A stretch of DNA of 64,000 nt from assembly GCA_963681505.1 (NCBI GenBank), contig OY811992.1, positions 3,685,405-3,749,404 on the forward strand, written 5' to 3'. The notes under the pieces are model-generated. The model ran no database searches, had not been told where the DNA came from, and worked only from the letters and a program-made list of their open reading frames with translations. The position numbers and the translations under genes are program-made. The DNA comes from Eunapius fragilis (taxonomy: Eukaryota > Porifera > Demospongiae > Spongillida > Spongillidae). Within the stretch, counting starts at the first letter, position 1; each line of letters begins with the position of its first letter. Of the stretch, positions 1 to 11,429 are shown piece by piece.

Positions 1-1199
1 ACTGCAAGAAGTGCTCTAATGATTGGCTAGCTCTGTTGGTAGTGTTTGCTGTGATGGGTGTGGCCTTAGTGCTCTTTCTTTTTGTCACCAATCTCACTGT
101 CCCCACAGGAACCATCAATGGGTTCATCTTTTACGCCAACATTGTAAGTAGTAATAAGGATATTTTTTTCTCACAGGCACAGGGTGGCTTTGCAACATTA
201 CTTCAAATATTCATCGCATGGATAAACTTAGACTTTGGAATTGAAGTGTGTTTCTATGACGGCATGGATAACTATGCCAAAGCTTGGCTCCAGTTTGTGT
301 TTCCAACTTACATATTAACATTGGTTGGCATTTTCATACTCATAGGTAAATATTCACAAGCCGTATCTAATATGTGCCGATATAATGCTGTTCCTGTGGT
401 AGCAACACTCTTATATCTTTCCTATGCAAAGTTGATACAAACCACCATCATCATATTTGCACCTGCTACACTTGAACTCTCTGACAACAAAGTGAGGCAT
501 GTGTGGCAATATGATGGCAACATTGAATATTTAGGTAGCAAGCATGCATGGCTATTTGTGTTTGGTTTGCTTGTTACCGTGGGACTGATCATTCCCTATA
601 CCAGCCTGATACTTCTATCACCATGTTTGCAGTCATGGTCCCATTGGAGATATCTCACATGGGTGAATAAACTCAAACCGTTCCTGGACTGCTACCAAGC
701 TGGCTTTAGGGATAAACATCGCTACTGGATTGGTGTTCTCTTAGTAGTTCGCATTGGGCTATACATTGTGTTCACATTAATTCAAGATTCCAACACAAAG
801 CTTGGTGTCATCATCACTGTTGTCATGTTGTACACCTCTATGGTGTGCTCCCTATCTGTGTACAAGGACTGGTGGGGGCAGACCCTTGAGGTGTTCTTCA
901 TGCTAAATTTGATATTCCTTGCACTATCAAGTTATCAAAGCATCAGCACTAATGGCCTTGTTATTCAATTTCTTATTGCTAGTGTCTTTGTGTGCTTTGT
1001 TTTCTTGGCCCTGGGGCTGCTGTCAAAGAGGTACCTACATCTGTGCAAGGGAATTAAAGGCAGGATTATTCCCAGTCGTACTGAAGAGAAGCATCTATGT
1101 AATGCACCTGTACCTTATGTTGTTACCTATGGGACAAGGGATGAAACATTAAACATGTTTCGTGAGCCCCTAATGGATGATGATGAACAAGGCGATTGA
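1..1199 (+). CDS. Pmp-like beta-helix/multi-membrane protein, 3' part (5' end outside window)
   Basis: The reading frame is already open at base 3 and ends with a TGA at 1197-1199, so only the C-terminal ~399 residues are present. It begins in a Cys-rich stretch (CKKCSNDW) and then has about eight or nine hydrophobic helices, with a short acidic tail ending DDDEQGD. It is very similar at DNA level to the C-terminal part of the gene at 12700-15845, which supplies the missing N-terminal architecture (signal peptide, parallel beta-helix). A small internal difference (SDNKVRHVWQ here, SDNKGWWYVWQ there) suggests independent drift. Function is unknown; a surface membrane protein is inferred from signal peptide and helices. 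From memory, such proteins are expanded in sponge genomes and get labelled 'outer membrane protein pmp' because of the beta-helix repeats; that label should not be taken as function. Confidence 0.75.
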   Translation, partial: CKKCSNDWLALLVVFAVMGVALVLFLFVTNLTVPTGTINGFIFYANIVSSNKDIFFSQAQGGFATLLQIFIAWINLDFGIEVCFYDGMDNYAKAWLQFVFPTYILTLVGIFILIGKYSQAVSNMCRYNAVPVVATLLYLSYAKLIQTTIIIFAPATLELSDNKVRHVWQYDGNIEYLGSKHAWLFVFGLLVTVGLIIPYTSLILLSPCLQSWSHWRYLTWVNKLKPFLDCYQAGFRDKHRYWIGVLLVVRIGLYIVFTLIQDSNTKLGVIITVVMLYTSMVCSLSVYKDWWGQTLEVFFMLNLIFLALSSYQSISTNGLVIQFLIASVFVCFVFLALGLLSKRYLHLCKGIKGRIIPSRTEEKHLCNAPVPYVVTYGTRDETLNMFREPLMDDDEQGD

Positions 1200-1424
1200 A
1201 GATTCCATAAACCAGGCTATGTCATTATTGGGTGCTTGATGAAACACTTTAAATTATAATTTGTATGTTCTTCACCTGATGGCACTTTTTTTCCCCCATG
1301 AACTCTTGTCAAGAAATAATGGACAGCACTTTCCAAGACCATTATAGTGATGTGGAATGATCCCCAGTTAAGATACATGTACTTGTGTCGCAATTAATTA
1401 TACATAATCATTCTGAGTTATGAT

Positions 1425-1504
1425 GTGTCTTGGAAGTAACAATGTGAATTAAATATTATTAAATTCATGTGTCTTGGAAGTAACAATGTGAATTAAATAT
1501 TATT
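1425..1504 (+). repeat. 36-bp direct repeat in 3' flank
   Basis: A 36-bp AT-rich segment beginning GTGTCTTGGAAGTAAC occurs at 1425-1460 and again at 1469-1504. It lies just downstream of the Pmp-like gene. The related 3' flanks near 3080 and 16070 carry a single related GTGTCTTGG segment, so this is a local duplication. Confidence 0.8.
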
Positions 1505-1605
1505 TGATGCATGTGCATGTGATATGCAACGTTTGAGCACATTTAGTGCAAAATGTGTCTAGCAATGTTAATTGGCTATACACATACCTTTTCAAAAAAA
1601 AGACT

Positions 1606-2717
1606 TAAGAGTCGTGTAGCTCTATTGGACAACGACGTGGGTAGTGAGTCAGTCGGGTTTTGTTAGCGGTGACAGGGTGGAGTATGATGGACGAAAGACA
1701 TGTCTGCAGGAGCAGTATGCGCCAAAAGGAGTCGAACTGGAATGGCAGCACAAGCAGCACTCAGCTCGCCATGCAGGTGAGACCCGAGCTATGTTAGCGT
1801 TGTCAGGGGGTTGCGATGTTGGCGGACAAGGCTTACCTTTCGTGGTCGGCGGAAAGACGACTGCATGTGGAAGTATTATAATAAATAGCAGGCCCACCTA
1901 CTAAGAGTCTAAATTGAAATTGCTTTAATGTTAATTATCACCTACGCGTAGACGGTAATATGTAGTATCGTATACATCAATTGAGTAGAGTTAAAAATAC
2001 CCACGTCTGTTTAGATGGCTCAGTATACGAAATGAAACGGAATATTTTTTGGAGGATATTAAAGACGCATTGCAACAAGCAGATACCGCAAAATCATATC
2101 CACGACGACAACGAGGCTTTCCATGTGTTTTATTTTGATTTATGCAAATTTGATGAGTTTAATATATTGGCGCCCCTTCAGATATATATATTATGACATT
2201 CAGACGCCTATATTTATACATGAATACAACATATATAGCTGCCACTGCAGCTAGGAAAAGTTAACAAGCTATTGAACAATAAAGCAATAACTAATAGTTA
2301 TAGCTGTGTAGTGGTACAAATTAAGAGTTATGCAATAGTTAATTATCCATGGACAATCAGTGTGGTAGTTATACAAAATTCTAATGTGCATGCGCTCATG
2401 CATGTCCCAATTGTCATACCTTAATTGCTATGAATATTATCCACAATACTATTATATACGCCTCCCGTTCCGTGCATTATGCATGTGTCCCTACCAGTAC
2501 TCCCACGCTCAATTACGCCTTTTACTATGATTTTCATATGCGTCTATCATGCAGTCTTTTGTTTTTGCGCCACCCCATGCATTTGGTCGTTAGTGTATGG
2601 TGCATTCTGTGCACCTGGTCAACTAGCTTTTAAAAATAAACGAAATGTACATGGTAACGTTAATCCGAGGTGAACAACAAGCCAAGGTAAGGCTTATCAT
2701 TAGTGCTCCATGTTTAT
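1606..2717. other. Intergenic insert between two Pmp-like 3' ends, no gene seen
   Basis: This stretch separates two copies of the Pmp-like 3' end. It holds only short, unconvincing open frames with no recognisable motif or splice pattern. It is AT-rich after about 1900. I see no terminal repeats that would identify it as a transposon. Confidence 0.5.
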
Positions 2718-2718
2718 T

Positions 2719-3224
2719 CAGGTGTCTACATCTTTGCAAGAGAATTAAAGGCAGGATTATTCCCAGTTGTACTGAAGAGAAGCATCTATGTGATGCACCT
2801 GCACCTTATGTTACCTATGGGACAAGGGATGAAACATTAAACATGTTTCGTGAGCCCCTAATGGATGATGATGAACAAGGAGATTGAAGATTCCATAAAC
2901 CAGGCTATGTCATTATTGGCTGCTCGAGGCCATAATTTTTTTATATGTTCTTTACCTGATGCCACTTTTTCCCCCATGAACTCATGTCAGGAAATAATGG
3001 CAGCACTTTTCAAGACCATTATAGTGATGTGCAATGATTCCCAGTTTAGATACATGTGTAGCAATTAACATGAGTATGATGTGTCTTGGTTATAAAGTAA
3101 CAATGTTTGTAATGTATTTGGTATGGATGACATATTATGTGATTTGCAATGTTTGAGCACATTTAGTGCAAAATGTGTCTAGCAATGTTAATTGGCTATA
3201 CACATACCTTTTCAAAAAAAAAGG
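2719..3224 (+). pseudogene. Pmp-like gene remnant (last ~55 codons plus 3' UTR)
   Basis: This repeats the last coding ~165 bp of the Pmp-like gene (LHLCKRIKGRIIPS to DDDEQGD, stop at 2885-2887) and its 3' flank, through the shared segment ending near 3220. Nothing upstream of it is coding. Its downstream neighbour (from about 3330) is collinear with sequence downstream of the gene at 12700-15845 (from about 16140). So this remnant, not the copy at 1-1199, belongs to the segment duplicated with the SMC6 3' exons. Confidence 0.8.
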
Positions 3225-3388
3225 GTGGACACTCAGGGCAATAGATATTAGACATATCAAAGGGTCATGTCAACTCCCTCCTGCAAGCCATAGGGATGGG
3301 GAAGATAGAAGAACTTCACCCTCAGCCAAGACAGTAACCTTCAATGTCACAGTCACTTCACCCTTACCACTGAACAATGCATGCAGCA

Positions 3389-3590
3389 GCAGCTATTGAT
3401 AGCAACGAAGTCGTGTAGGTTCTTTAGGTATGGGTCACCTAAGCCCTTAGGGCATGCTGCTATTGATAGTAACGAAGTCGTGTAAATTCTTTAGGTATGG
3501 GTCACCTAAGCCCTTAGGGCATGCTGCTATTGATAGTAACGAAGTCGTGTAAATTCTTTAGGTATGGGTCACCTAAGCCCTTAGGGTAGC
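3389..3590 (+). repeat. 67-bp tandem repeat, 3 copies
   Basis: Units start at 3389, 3456 and 3523, each reading GC(A/T)GCTATTGATAG followed by AACGAAGTCGTGTA and GGTATGGGTCACCTAAG. The duplicated segment carries only one copy (16201-16266), so the unit expanded here after, or collapsed there since, the duplication. Confidence 0.9.
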
Positions 3591-3599
3591 GTTTATGTA

Positions 3600-4776
3600 G
3601 GCTCCATTTTTCACAGGCTTTTTGAATCCAACCCCAAAACTTCAAATAACACATTTGCAATGTTTCCTCTGGCTTGTTGGTTGTTATCATGGTACCTTTT
3701 GCACCACGCTACGACCCTTGAATGTAGAAAAATACATTGCCAACGACACCAGATGCCAGGAGTTTGAGTAGACCTAGCCATAAAAGCATATTGATAAATG
3801 GGGGAAGGAGGGTCAGCGTGTTTCTCCCGTTGTGCTTTTTCTCTGCTGATATGCATATATGGCCACCTCAACATGTCACTTGTGTATAGTGAGGTCTGCG
3901 CATGGGAAAGGACAGTCACTGTAGGTTGAATATTATTATCAATTATCTGCTAATAGATTTTGATCTGTTTGATCAGTAATGATACTCGTTAAGTCATTTA
4001 ATGTAAAAGGGAATCCATCAATGGTCAAGTTGTGCTTGTCAATGGATCATGCATGGTCAAGATGAAATGAAAATACATGTAGAAATAAGAGGTGGTAATA
4101 TCTAAAGTGTTTGTCGTGTTTTCGTACGCGATGGATCGGAAAATAGGACTTATACTGGCACAGCTAACTTGAATCACGAAATCTCTTTAGAACGAACACA
4201 GAAGAAATTATGTCTACACAGGAAAACACACCAGAATAAATGTAGAGCATGGACAACAGAACAATACACAAAAGACAGGGTTTAATTGTTAGTGGAGAGG
4301 TGTGAAGAGGCAGGCGCAGGCATAGCGAGGCGTGCTCCACTGGCCACCATTGTGCATGCATGTCCATTGTCACAACAGTGTTTGTCAAATACACATGATG
4401 GCCATAATGGCAAGTGAAGGACTGGTACTGGTGTAGTTAATCCCAATGTGTAACAACACTGATGTCCCTCTCCACAGGGTGGGGGTGGCAACACTGAAGT
4501 CCCTCCCGACAGGGTAGGGGTAGGTGAGGTGCAACACTGAAGTCCTTCCCCACAGGGTGTGAAACATTCCAACATTCCAATTGATTAAGTAATGGTAACT
4601 GAAATTACCAAATTACAGTCGGCCATATTGATTGATGAGAATATCATAATGAAGGAATGAATACAAAAAAAAAAAGCAAAAGGTTTATGGTAATTTTAAA
4701 AAAGCCTTGCTTCAGTACGTGGGACTGCCAGATATGAAAGTGTCGGTACACAATTACATGTTGGTGCAGTGATGAA
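3600..4776. other. Spacer between Pmp-like remnant and SMC6 copy, no gene
   Basis: This is non-coding and collinear with 16270-17114 of the second duplicate. It includes two or three short GGGACTTCAGTGTTG-type units with CCCACAGGGT near 4450-4560, and an oligo-A stretch. The region 4090-4420 has no counterpart in the second copy. Confidence 0.55.
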
Positions 4777-6460
4777 TTAAGTCACATCCTCCAGTGTGGT
4801 CTGTGACCTGTCGGGCTCATGTAGTCGCATGATGCGAACATTTTGATGACTAGCTCCACCCAGCTCACTGGGGGGAAAGGGGGAGGGTCAGCCATATGGA
4901 CATGACTTGCACCAGAAGTCTTACTGCATATCCTGAGGAGTGAGAAAGATGAACTGTCGTCTGCACTCCTCGTCCGCATACTTGAGCATTGAAGTCATCG
5001 CTATCTGTCGGTTCAGCATGTCCTGCGGCAAGAAATGATAATAGTAAACAAGGGAGAGGAGGAACACATGGGTGTGGCATGAGAGGGACCGGGGACCAGC
5101 ACCTACCATAAAAACGCGTCAAACTCGTCCAAAATGCGAAATGGAGCATTCCACAGAGACATGATGAAGCACACGGTGGTGAAAGAGCGCTCCCCGCCAG
5201 ACAAGGATTGCGTGTTCTTAGTGGCCGAAGCCTTCTCTGTGGTGTCCACTTGCACCTAACAGTGGGTGGGGCAGGTGGATCGCTAAACACCCCCTCCCCT
5301 ATTGTGCAGCGTCCACCTTACAGTGATAACCAGAGACTGGTTTTCAAAGTTGATCTTCAGTTTCCCATCATAGCCCCTCCGGCTCAGCAATTGCTGGAAG
5401 CTTAACTTTGCCCTGTGGACAGTCGACTCTCTCAACACCTCATACATTTCCATGCGTATTTTGTATCCATCCTGCATGGAATGGGGAGGAGGGGAAGTAC
5501 ATTGAGGTACATTATTGTTCCAGCACTACTGTTCATTCGCACTGCCAGCCATCAGGGGACATTCATACTACTGATGGATGGATCAGGGCTAAATAAACCT
5601 TGTAGGCTCTTTTGTATCCAGATATCTCTTCACCAAGCTTCTTGCAGTGGTGGAACACATTGATGCACTTGCTATTTTTCAGCCAATGTGCAGTCATAGA
5701 ATACATACGTGATCCTCAACTGCATCCATCATCCCTTATCCCTCCCAAATGATGCCCACCCTGGTCCTTTCTCTCTGACTTTCTGCTTCAGTTTCCCCAT
5801 CTCGCGCTCAATACTCTTTAAGTCCCTAGTAGTTTCTATCCTCTCACAAGCCTCAGTGGCATGTCTAATGGCTTCTGTTATCTTCTCTGTCAGTTCCTTG
5901 ATCTTGTTCTCCTTATCAAATATTACCGGTACTTCTGATATCCCCAACACGTTTTTCACTCCAACTCTAGAATCTTTCGCTGAGAAGGATAAAGTGAAAG
6001 CAATAAGTCATACAGCAGAGCTTCACATATAGAGCCCCCCCCCCCCCCCCTCCACCCTCCACCCTTTTGTTTTAATGTGTGGGTCGTGTTATCACTATAA
6101 CAGTGAATGCTTGTGCGTCCTTTTTTTATTTTTATAAATCACATTTAATTATGAGATTTTGTGAAAGTGTTCACAATTAATGAGATACAATCGTCTGAAC
6201 ACTTTTTTTTGGTGGAGGGAAGGAGGAGGGGACTTACATCGCATACGTGATATTATACGGAATATGGAAGCCACAATGCCCCCATATCTCACTTTTAGAC
6301 TTTCTATCTCGGTAGCAACATCCTCCACATTGCCTTCATGTGCCTGCATCTGAGCCTGGCACTGCACGCCTCTCTCAAGTTCCCTGAGATGTCTTCCTTT
6401 GTCGTCTCTCTGCTCAGTGAGGTCTGCTAAAACCTTCCTGCACTCCTCAATCTCCCCATC
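4777..6460 (-). pseudogene. Partial SMC6 duplicate (exons 20-26), inactivated
   Basis: These are counterparts of the last seven SMC6 exons, in order and orientation, with about 90% or more identity by eye. Recognisable pieces are the final exon (4777-4867), the next (4925-5022), the ABC-signature/Walker B exon (5107-5255, LSGGERS and LDEFD), and 5322-5480. Multiple lesions are visible. The Walker B exon has a 9-base loss plus a 2-base gain, shifting frame into a stop in the next exon. The acceptor before 5480 reads AT instead of AG. The acceptor of the exon near 5690 is also destroyed. Part of exon 21 is missing. The exon equivalent to 19154-19213 is deleted. With no upstream exons, it is a dead 3' fragment of the gene at 17115-32312. 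Confidence 0.9.
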
Positions 6461-6785
6461 CTAAATAGTGAGCACCCATGTGGTACAGTACAGATATGTC
6501 TGGTGAGTTCATGAGAAATTAGTTACAAGACAAACCCCCTAACCTCCCAACCCCTGTAATGAGGACATACGCACATTGTTCTGTACAAAATGATGAGGTT
6601 CATGAGGCGATCATGTAGTGGATCATGTAGTAGAGGCCGCGGGACATGAGCATATACCTACACGATGTACTATGGCCCACTACATACTCATGTCCCATAT
6701 TCCATTACATGCTAATGTTCCATAGTACTCACTATCTTTATATCCCATGACTATTGCAGATCATCTTTACATGCAGTTATAAATT

Positions 6786-8548
6786 ATAGCGCGGGATTAG
6801 TGCCACAAGTATATCAGCTGTACTGTACTATATCCATGCACACTGGCTAAATCAATTATGTGTACCACATTGGGCATACCTCCATTCATTAGGTACATAT
6901 ACCCCTCCAAATATAGCATCTCATTGCTCCTTCTTTATCAACCAATGGTGCTCCCTCCCTCCTGGACTGGTGTGCTGCATGTACTGTATAGGTGCTTTGT
7001 ATGTACAGGCATGTAGTGGAAGGGAACGGTCAGATCCCCAAACGATGCACTCATTGGAACTTGGAAAACATCACCTCAGCTAATTGCATCACTATCTCTG
7101 CTATTGCATGATGTACTTACATGTAGATGTAAATGGAGGGCCTCCTCTACATGATCCTGTCCTATGGCCTTCACTACATGGTCCTATCTCAGAACCCCAA
7201 GTCATTTTTTAAACCTCTCAATGGTGCACAGTCTGGATTTGAGCATATGTAGCGGAGGCATGAGACGTCAACATGAGCATGTAGTGGAGACCATGGGACT
7301 CTTCTGGATGTGCTTTAGATGTGTATGTGCATGTGTGTATGTGTGTGCATGTGTACCTAAACTAAAGGTGAACATGGCCAAATATCAATTCTTTCAATAA
7401 TATCCAACTGCATGTAATGATGATCAGCAATAGTCATGGAATGAGTACTATGGGACATTTATATGCTCATGTCCCACGGCCTCCACTACATGATCGTGCT
7501 TCATAGCCTCCACTAATATATTCTGATTCCCCTTGACAACACTCCAGTCCAGTACATACAGCACACCAGCCCCTACATACAACACATCAGTACAGTACAT
7601 ACAACACCAGTGCATTCAACGCACCAGTCCAGTGCATACAACACACCAGTCCAGTACATACAACACACCAGTCCAGTACATACAATACACCAGCCCATTC
7701 ATACAACACACCAGTCCAGTGCATTCAACGCACCAGTCCAGTGCATACAACACACCAGTCCAGTACATACATCACATCAGCCCAGTACAAAAAACACATC
7801 AGTCCAGTACATGCAGCAGACCAGTTCAGTATATGCAAAACATCACCCCACTCAATGGGAAGGTATGTACTGAATTCCAAGGATGCACTGAGGTATGCAG
7901 ACTATGTATGTCCCTTGGTCAAGGAACATACGTTCAAAATGCGAGGTTGTATACGGCTTTCTTTCTCTACGTTCCAAATGGAACACCCACACAACTTCCA
8001 TAGCTGTGACAGCGTGACACAAGCAATTATCAGAAACGACACAAATATATATTGGGGCGTCGAGATGGTGTGGGTCTGGGTATGGGACACCAAATGCGAA
8101 ATGTACATACCCAGCGGTGGATCCACACCTAAGCCATTGGGTTCTTCGTGGGTGTATTATAGCATCCCACACCAGGTAAGGGGGTAGTGGAGCTCAGCCC
8201 CAGAAGCTCTGTATAGCTTGAACATTTCTTGAGACTTGCATGCAATTATTATAGCGCGGATGTTGTGCCATGCACCCCCCCCCCCCCCCATCTCCTCTTT
8301 GATCCGTAACGTGCAAATTGGAGGTTTACACCCAATGCGGAGGTTTATACATATACCCAATGTGGAGGCATATAACCCAATGTGGAGGATGTGCTGAGGT
8401 GTGCAGTGTAAGAAATGAGAGGCCGGGTATACCTAATGAATGGGTATACATGTATACCCAATGCTGGAAAACATAGTTGATTTAGCCAGTGTGTATATTA
8501 TGCGGTAGAGCTGATACTTTTGGCACGAATCCCGCGCCATAGAGATCT
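6786..8548. mobile_element. Candidate non-autonomous DNA element with ~125-bp terminal inverted repeats
   Basis: The sequence from TATAGCGCGGGATTAGTGCC (6786) through about 6910 reappears inverted at about 8400-8548, ending TGGCACGAATCCCGCGCCAT. A third copy of the terminus (ATAGCGCGGATGTTGTGCCA) lies at about 8250. No transposase frame is visible inside. The interior holds a ~22-bp minisatellite and scattered copies of a CATGTAGTGGAGGCC/TGGGACATGAGCAT motif in both orientations (6600-7500). Ends and target duplication are not certain. Confidence 0.5.
7545..7835 (+). repeat. ~22-bp minisatellite
   Basis: About a dozen imperfect copies of ACACCAGTCCAGTACATACA. It creates open frames with Thr/Ser/Gln/His-rich translations that are repeat artefacts. 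Confidence 0.85.
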
Positions 8549-8587
8549 CAACTGATCCACTCGAAGAACTCTATGCATGCAGGAACT

Positions 8588-8647
8588 TAGTCTGGGGACC
8601 AGACGACTGGCTTTCTGCTGAAAGCCAGTCGTCTGGTCCCCAGACTA
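8588..8647. repeat. 60-bp near-perfect hairpin, insertion-like
   Basis: A palindrome with 5' end TAGTCTGGGGACCAGAC and its exact complement at the 3' end, with only a few unpaired central bases. The direct repeat GCAGGAACTTAG flanks it on both sides, as expected of a target-site duplication. A second hairpin with the same 17-bp ends lies at 47950-48001. Confidence 0.85.
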
Positions 8648-8659
8648 GCAGGAACTTAG

Positions 8660-10060
8660 CAAAGCAGGCGGGGGTGAAACTCACTGACTGTTCTGTACTT
8701 GTATGATTAGCACGGAGCCTTGTGCATATATCATGCATGGCTTAATTTAACCATATATGACGTACCAACAATTTGTGCACGTTACCGCACAAACGTTAGT
8801 AAATGAGTAATCGGCGCCCGCCGCAGCCGCATTACTGTTGCTAGGCGTTAATTTATACTTTGTACCGCGGCGTACGTGGGAGTTGACAAACTGAAGACGA
8901 ACTTGTTGTTAGTAACCTATCGTGAACAATTACAGTGAGTATATGCTTTTTTTTTTTAAATCCTATGTATAAACTGTAGGCCTGCTGTTGTTGATTGGGC
9001 CATAGATACTAGTATGATACGGAAGGGACGAATCACGTGCTGTAATAGGCTGGCTTGCGGCCCAGTCAGTGTAGTATTGCCCTGTAAAATGATGCTAAGT
9101 GTGGTTATAAAGTTAGTTTTTTCTTCTTCCGACTGCCTAAGACTGCCGTAGAGGTAAAAGGCCTGAGTTTCTACATGTGCTCAAGAAATGCTTTGTGGGC
9201 GTGAAGGAGACAACAGCTTTGTCGAATTGGCTTGATTTTTAAGTAAAATCAGGCAGTTCTCACTACGACGGATCGAACTCAACATGTTTTGTTTGGATTG
9301 TACGTTGGGTACTCATAGGCGAGGAGCCATCTGGACATGTGTGTGGTTGTGGGCGTGCAGCGTGTGCTGCGAACTCCTGCTCAATCCCTTTATTCGTTTT
9401 TCTGTTTCTGCACTGATTGTATGATCGAACTGGCCTTGAATAACGTACCAGTACGCTACCTGTTTGTACATTTCTCCCTCCTAAAATTGTGGGCGGACAC
9501 TTTCGTTCAAGACTCTATGGTACAAGGAACTACGAGAGAAACGAGGCTAAGGCTCTCCTTTTAGCTAGGTTTCCCTCCTCACAATTATAGCCAATTGCGT
9601 GAACTCATTGTTTGTTACCAACAAAGATTTAGAGTTGCTCGATCCCGCCATTTTATTATAACTTATGCTACAACAATGATTGATTGGCGTTAAAATGCCC
9701 CCTTCCGTAATATCAGAGATAATATATACAGAGATCGTCCGCACCTGAATCCTTATAAATCCATCCTAGGCTCCTCCTCCTCCTCCTCCTCCTCCTCCTC
9801 CTCTAACTCAGGATAAGAGAATGAAAATTTCACCAATAGCTTCAGAATTGGCTGTAAGAGTGCCTTCTGTGATCAAATAGTCCATGGTATATTTTGGTAA
9901 TTGTATTGTTAGATTTGGGCCATACTAAATGCTACTCATATCATTACAAAAGGCACTATCTTGACAAGTTTAGAATTGTTGGTACCAAACCAAAAAACCT
10001 GAGGAGCTATCAATAGCAAATGATTTACAATCAACTATATTTAGATATGAGGGGGAAACA
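8660..10060. other. Gene-free region with CpG-richer patch
   Basis: Around 8800-9100 the DNA is richer in CG dinucleotides (GGCGCCCGCCGCAGCCGC, ACCGCGGCGTACG) than its surroundings, which could mark a promoter, but I found no coding exon that would use it. A short (CTC)n tract sits at 9774-9802. Open frames are short and unconvincing. Confidence 0.35.
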
Positions 10061-10063
10061 ATT

Positions 10064-10342
10064 AACTAAACTGACACATTCTCTATAAGAAAGTTGATGA
10101 GATATTGGATTTGAAGGCAATGGTGGTGTAAAAAACAAGGAAACAAGGGTCTGTAATAGTAATGGAAAATGTCGTACTCCTATATATTTAGCACACAAAC
10201 ATAGTATATGCTACAAACGGGCTAAATATAGGACAATGATATTTTCCCTTACAATTACAGACCCTTGTTTCCTTGCTTTTTGGACCACCATTGCATTCAA
10301 GTCCAATATCTTATCAACTTTCTCATAGAGAATATTTTTAGT
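10064..10342. repeat. Inverted repeat (foldback) with ~120-bp arms
   Basis: The left arm (AACTAAACTGACACATTCTC, then the segment with AAGGAAACAAGGGTCTG) returns inverted at 10255-10342 (CAGACCCTTGTTTCCTTG to AATATTTTTAGTT). No coding capacity. A second hairpin follows, pairing about 10432-10465 (ACAAAATCACCCTT) with about 10622-10655 (AAGGGTGATTTTG). Both look like non-autonomous foldback elements. Confidence 0.7.
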
Positions 10343-10964
10343 TACTTGTATATGACAGTGGACTCAGGAACTACAGTGGAAATCGTGATATCTGGCCATG
10401 CATAAACATTTTTGGGGATTTTACTTGATTATTTGGGACAGTGTCCAACAAAATCACCCTTCAGGAGAGTTTTTCAAGTTTTATTTTGTGTCAACTCCAA
10501 AGAGTTTCCATTTCTTGCGCATCCTAAATTGGATTATCCATCATAAAGTGATTAGGCACTGTAATTAGCCATGCATTTCAATGCGAGCGTTACTTTTCTT
10601 TTGCTTGTCGATAAAGTATCATAAGGGTGATTTTGCTAGACATTGTTCCATTAAACATTGACAGGATGCAATATGACCAAACTACAGGTATAGGAAACAA
10701 GGAAGTGTCACGTGATAGCACGCATCTTGGCTGTCGTTTTCAGTGTTCCCAGTCCATAAAACGGTTCATAGCACAAACTTAGGAATATTAAACACAAGCA
10801 AACCTTCCCAGGTCAGATTGGGAAATAGTTTGTGTTTTTTCAAACGAGATACGTCTATCTAGGACGACAAGTGTTGTCAGTAATTTATCGTCAAAACTCT
10901 GGCTGCGAGTGTTGAGGCTTAAAAAACTTTGCTGATGGAATTTCATATTAGAATTAGCTAATGG

Positions 10965-11388
10965 CTTTCTGAACCAAAAATCAGCCTAAAAGGAGAGTTG
11001 GAGATCAAGTAAAAAGACAAAGAGTGTTTGGACATCGTTGAAGCGAAGAATGGTTCCGATGGGTAAGCCCGAAGCTGCCGCCTTGAAGCGGTGGTTGATC
11101 GAATGCTAGTACATCCAAGGAATTGCATGCAGTCCTCAACAGCCTAATGTGTCCAATAGTAACACTCGCATTATGAGTGTTCGTTTGACGCCTCTGTTTA
11201 GTACCATAATTAGGATGTACAAGCATTCGTCCTTCTGATCATTGAGGACTGAACTTACTTTGCTGACAGACCACGCTTCAAAGCGGCAGCTTTGAGCTTA
11301 CCCTAGGATCTGTTATTCGATTCAACGATGTCCAAACACAATTTGCCTCTCCGACTTTGCTTCTAGGCTAACTTCTGGTTCTGAAAGA
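10965..11388. repeat. Inverted repeat (foldback) element
   Basis: CTTTCTGAACC at the left end pairs with GGTTCTGAAAG at the right. Internal matches include GTGTTTGGACATCGTTGAA against TTCAACGATGTCCAAACAC and GGAGAGTTGGAG against CTCTCCGAC. No coding capacity is seen. The arms are imperfect, so it is not a recent insertion. Confidence 0.7.
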
Positions 11389-11429
11389 ACCAGTCTTCAG
11401 CCAACTTTAACTGATTAATATTATGATAT

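Noticed and set aside
1-1199. Bacterial origin of the 'Pmp' protein
   Set aside because: The label comes from beta-helix repeats; the C-terminal multi-helix region and genomic setting between intron-rich animal genes do not suggest a chlamydial autotransporter.
1644-1904. Two overlapping opposite-strand frames of 82-86 codons
   Set aside because: No recognisable domain, no splice context, likely chance frames in a slightly GC-richer patch.
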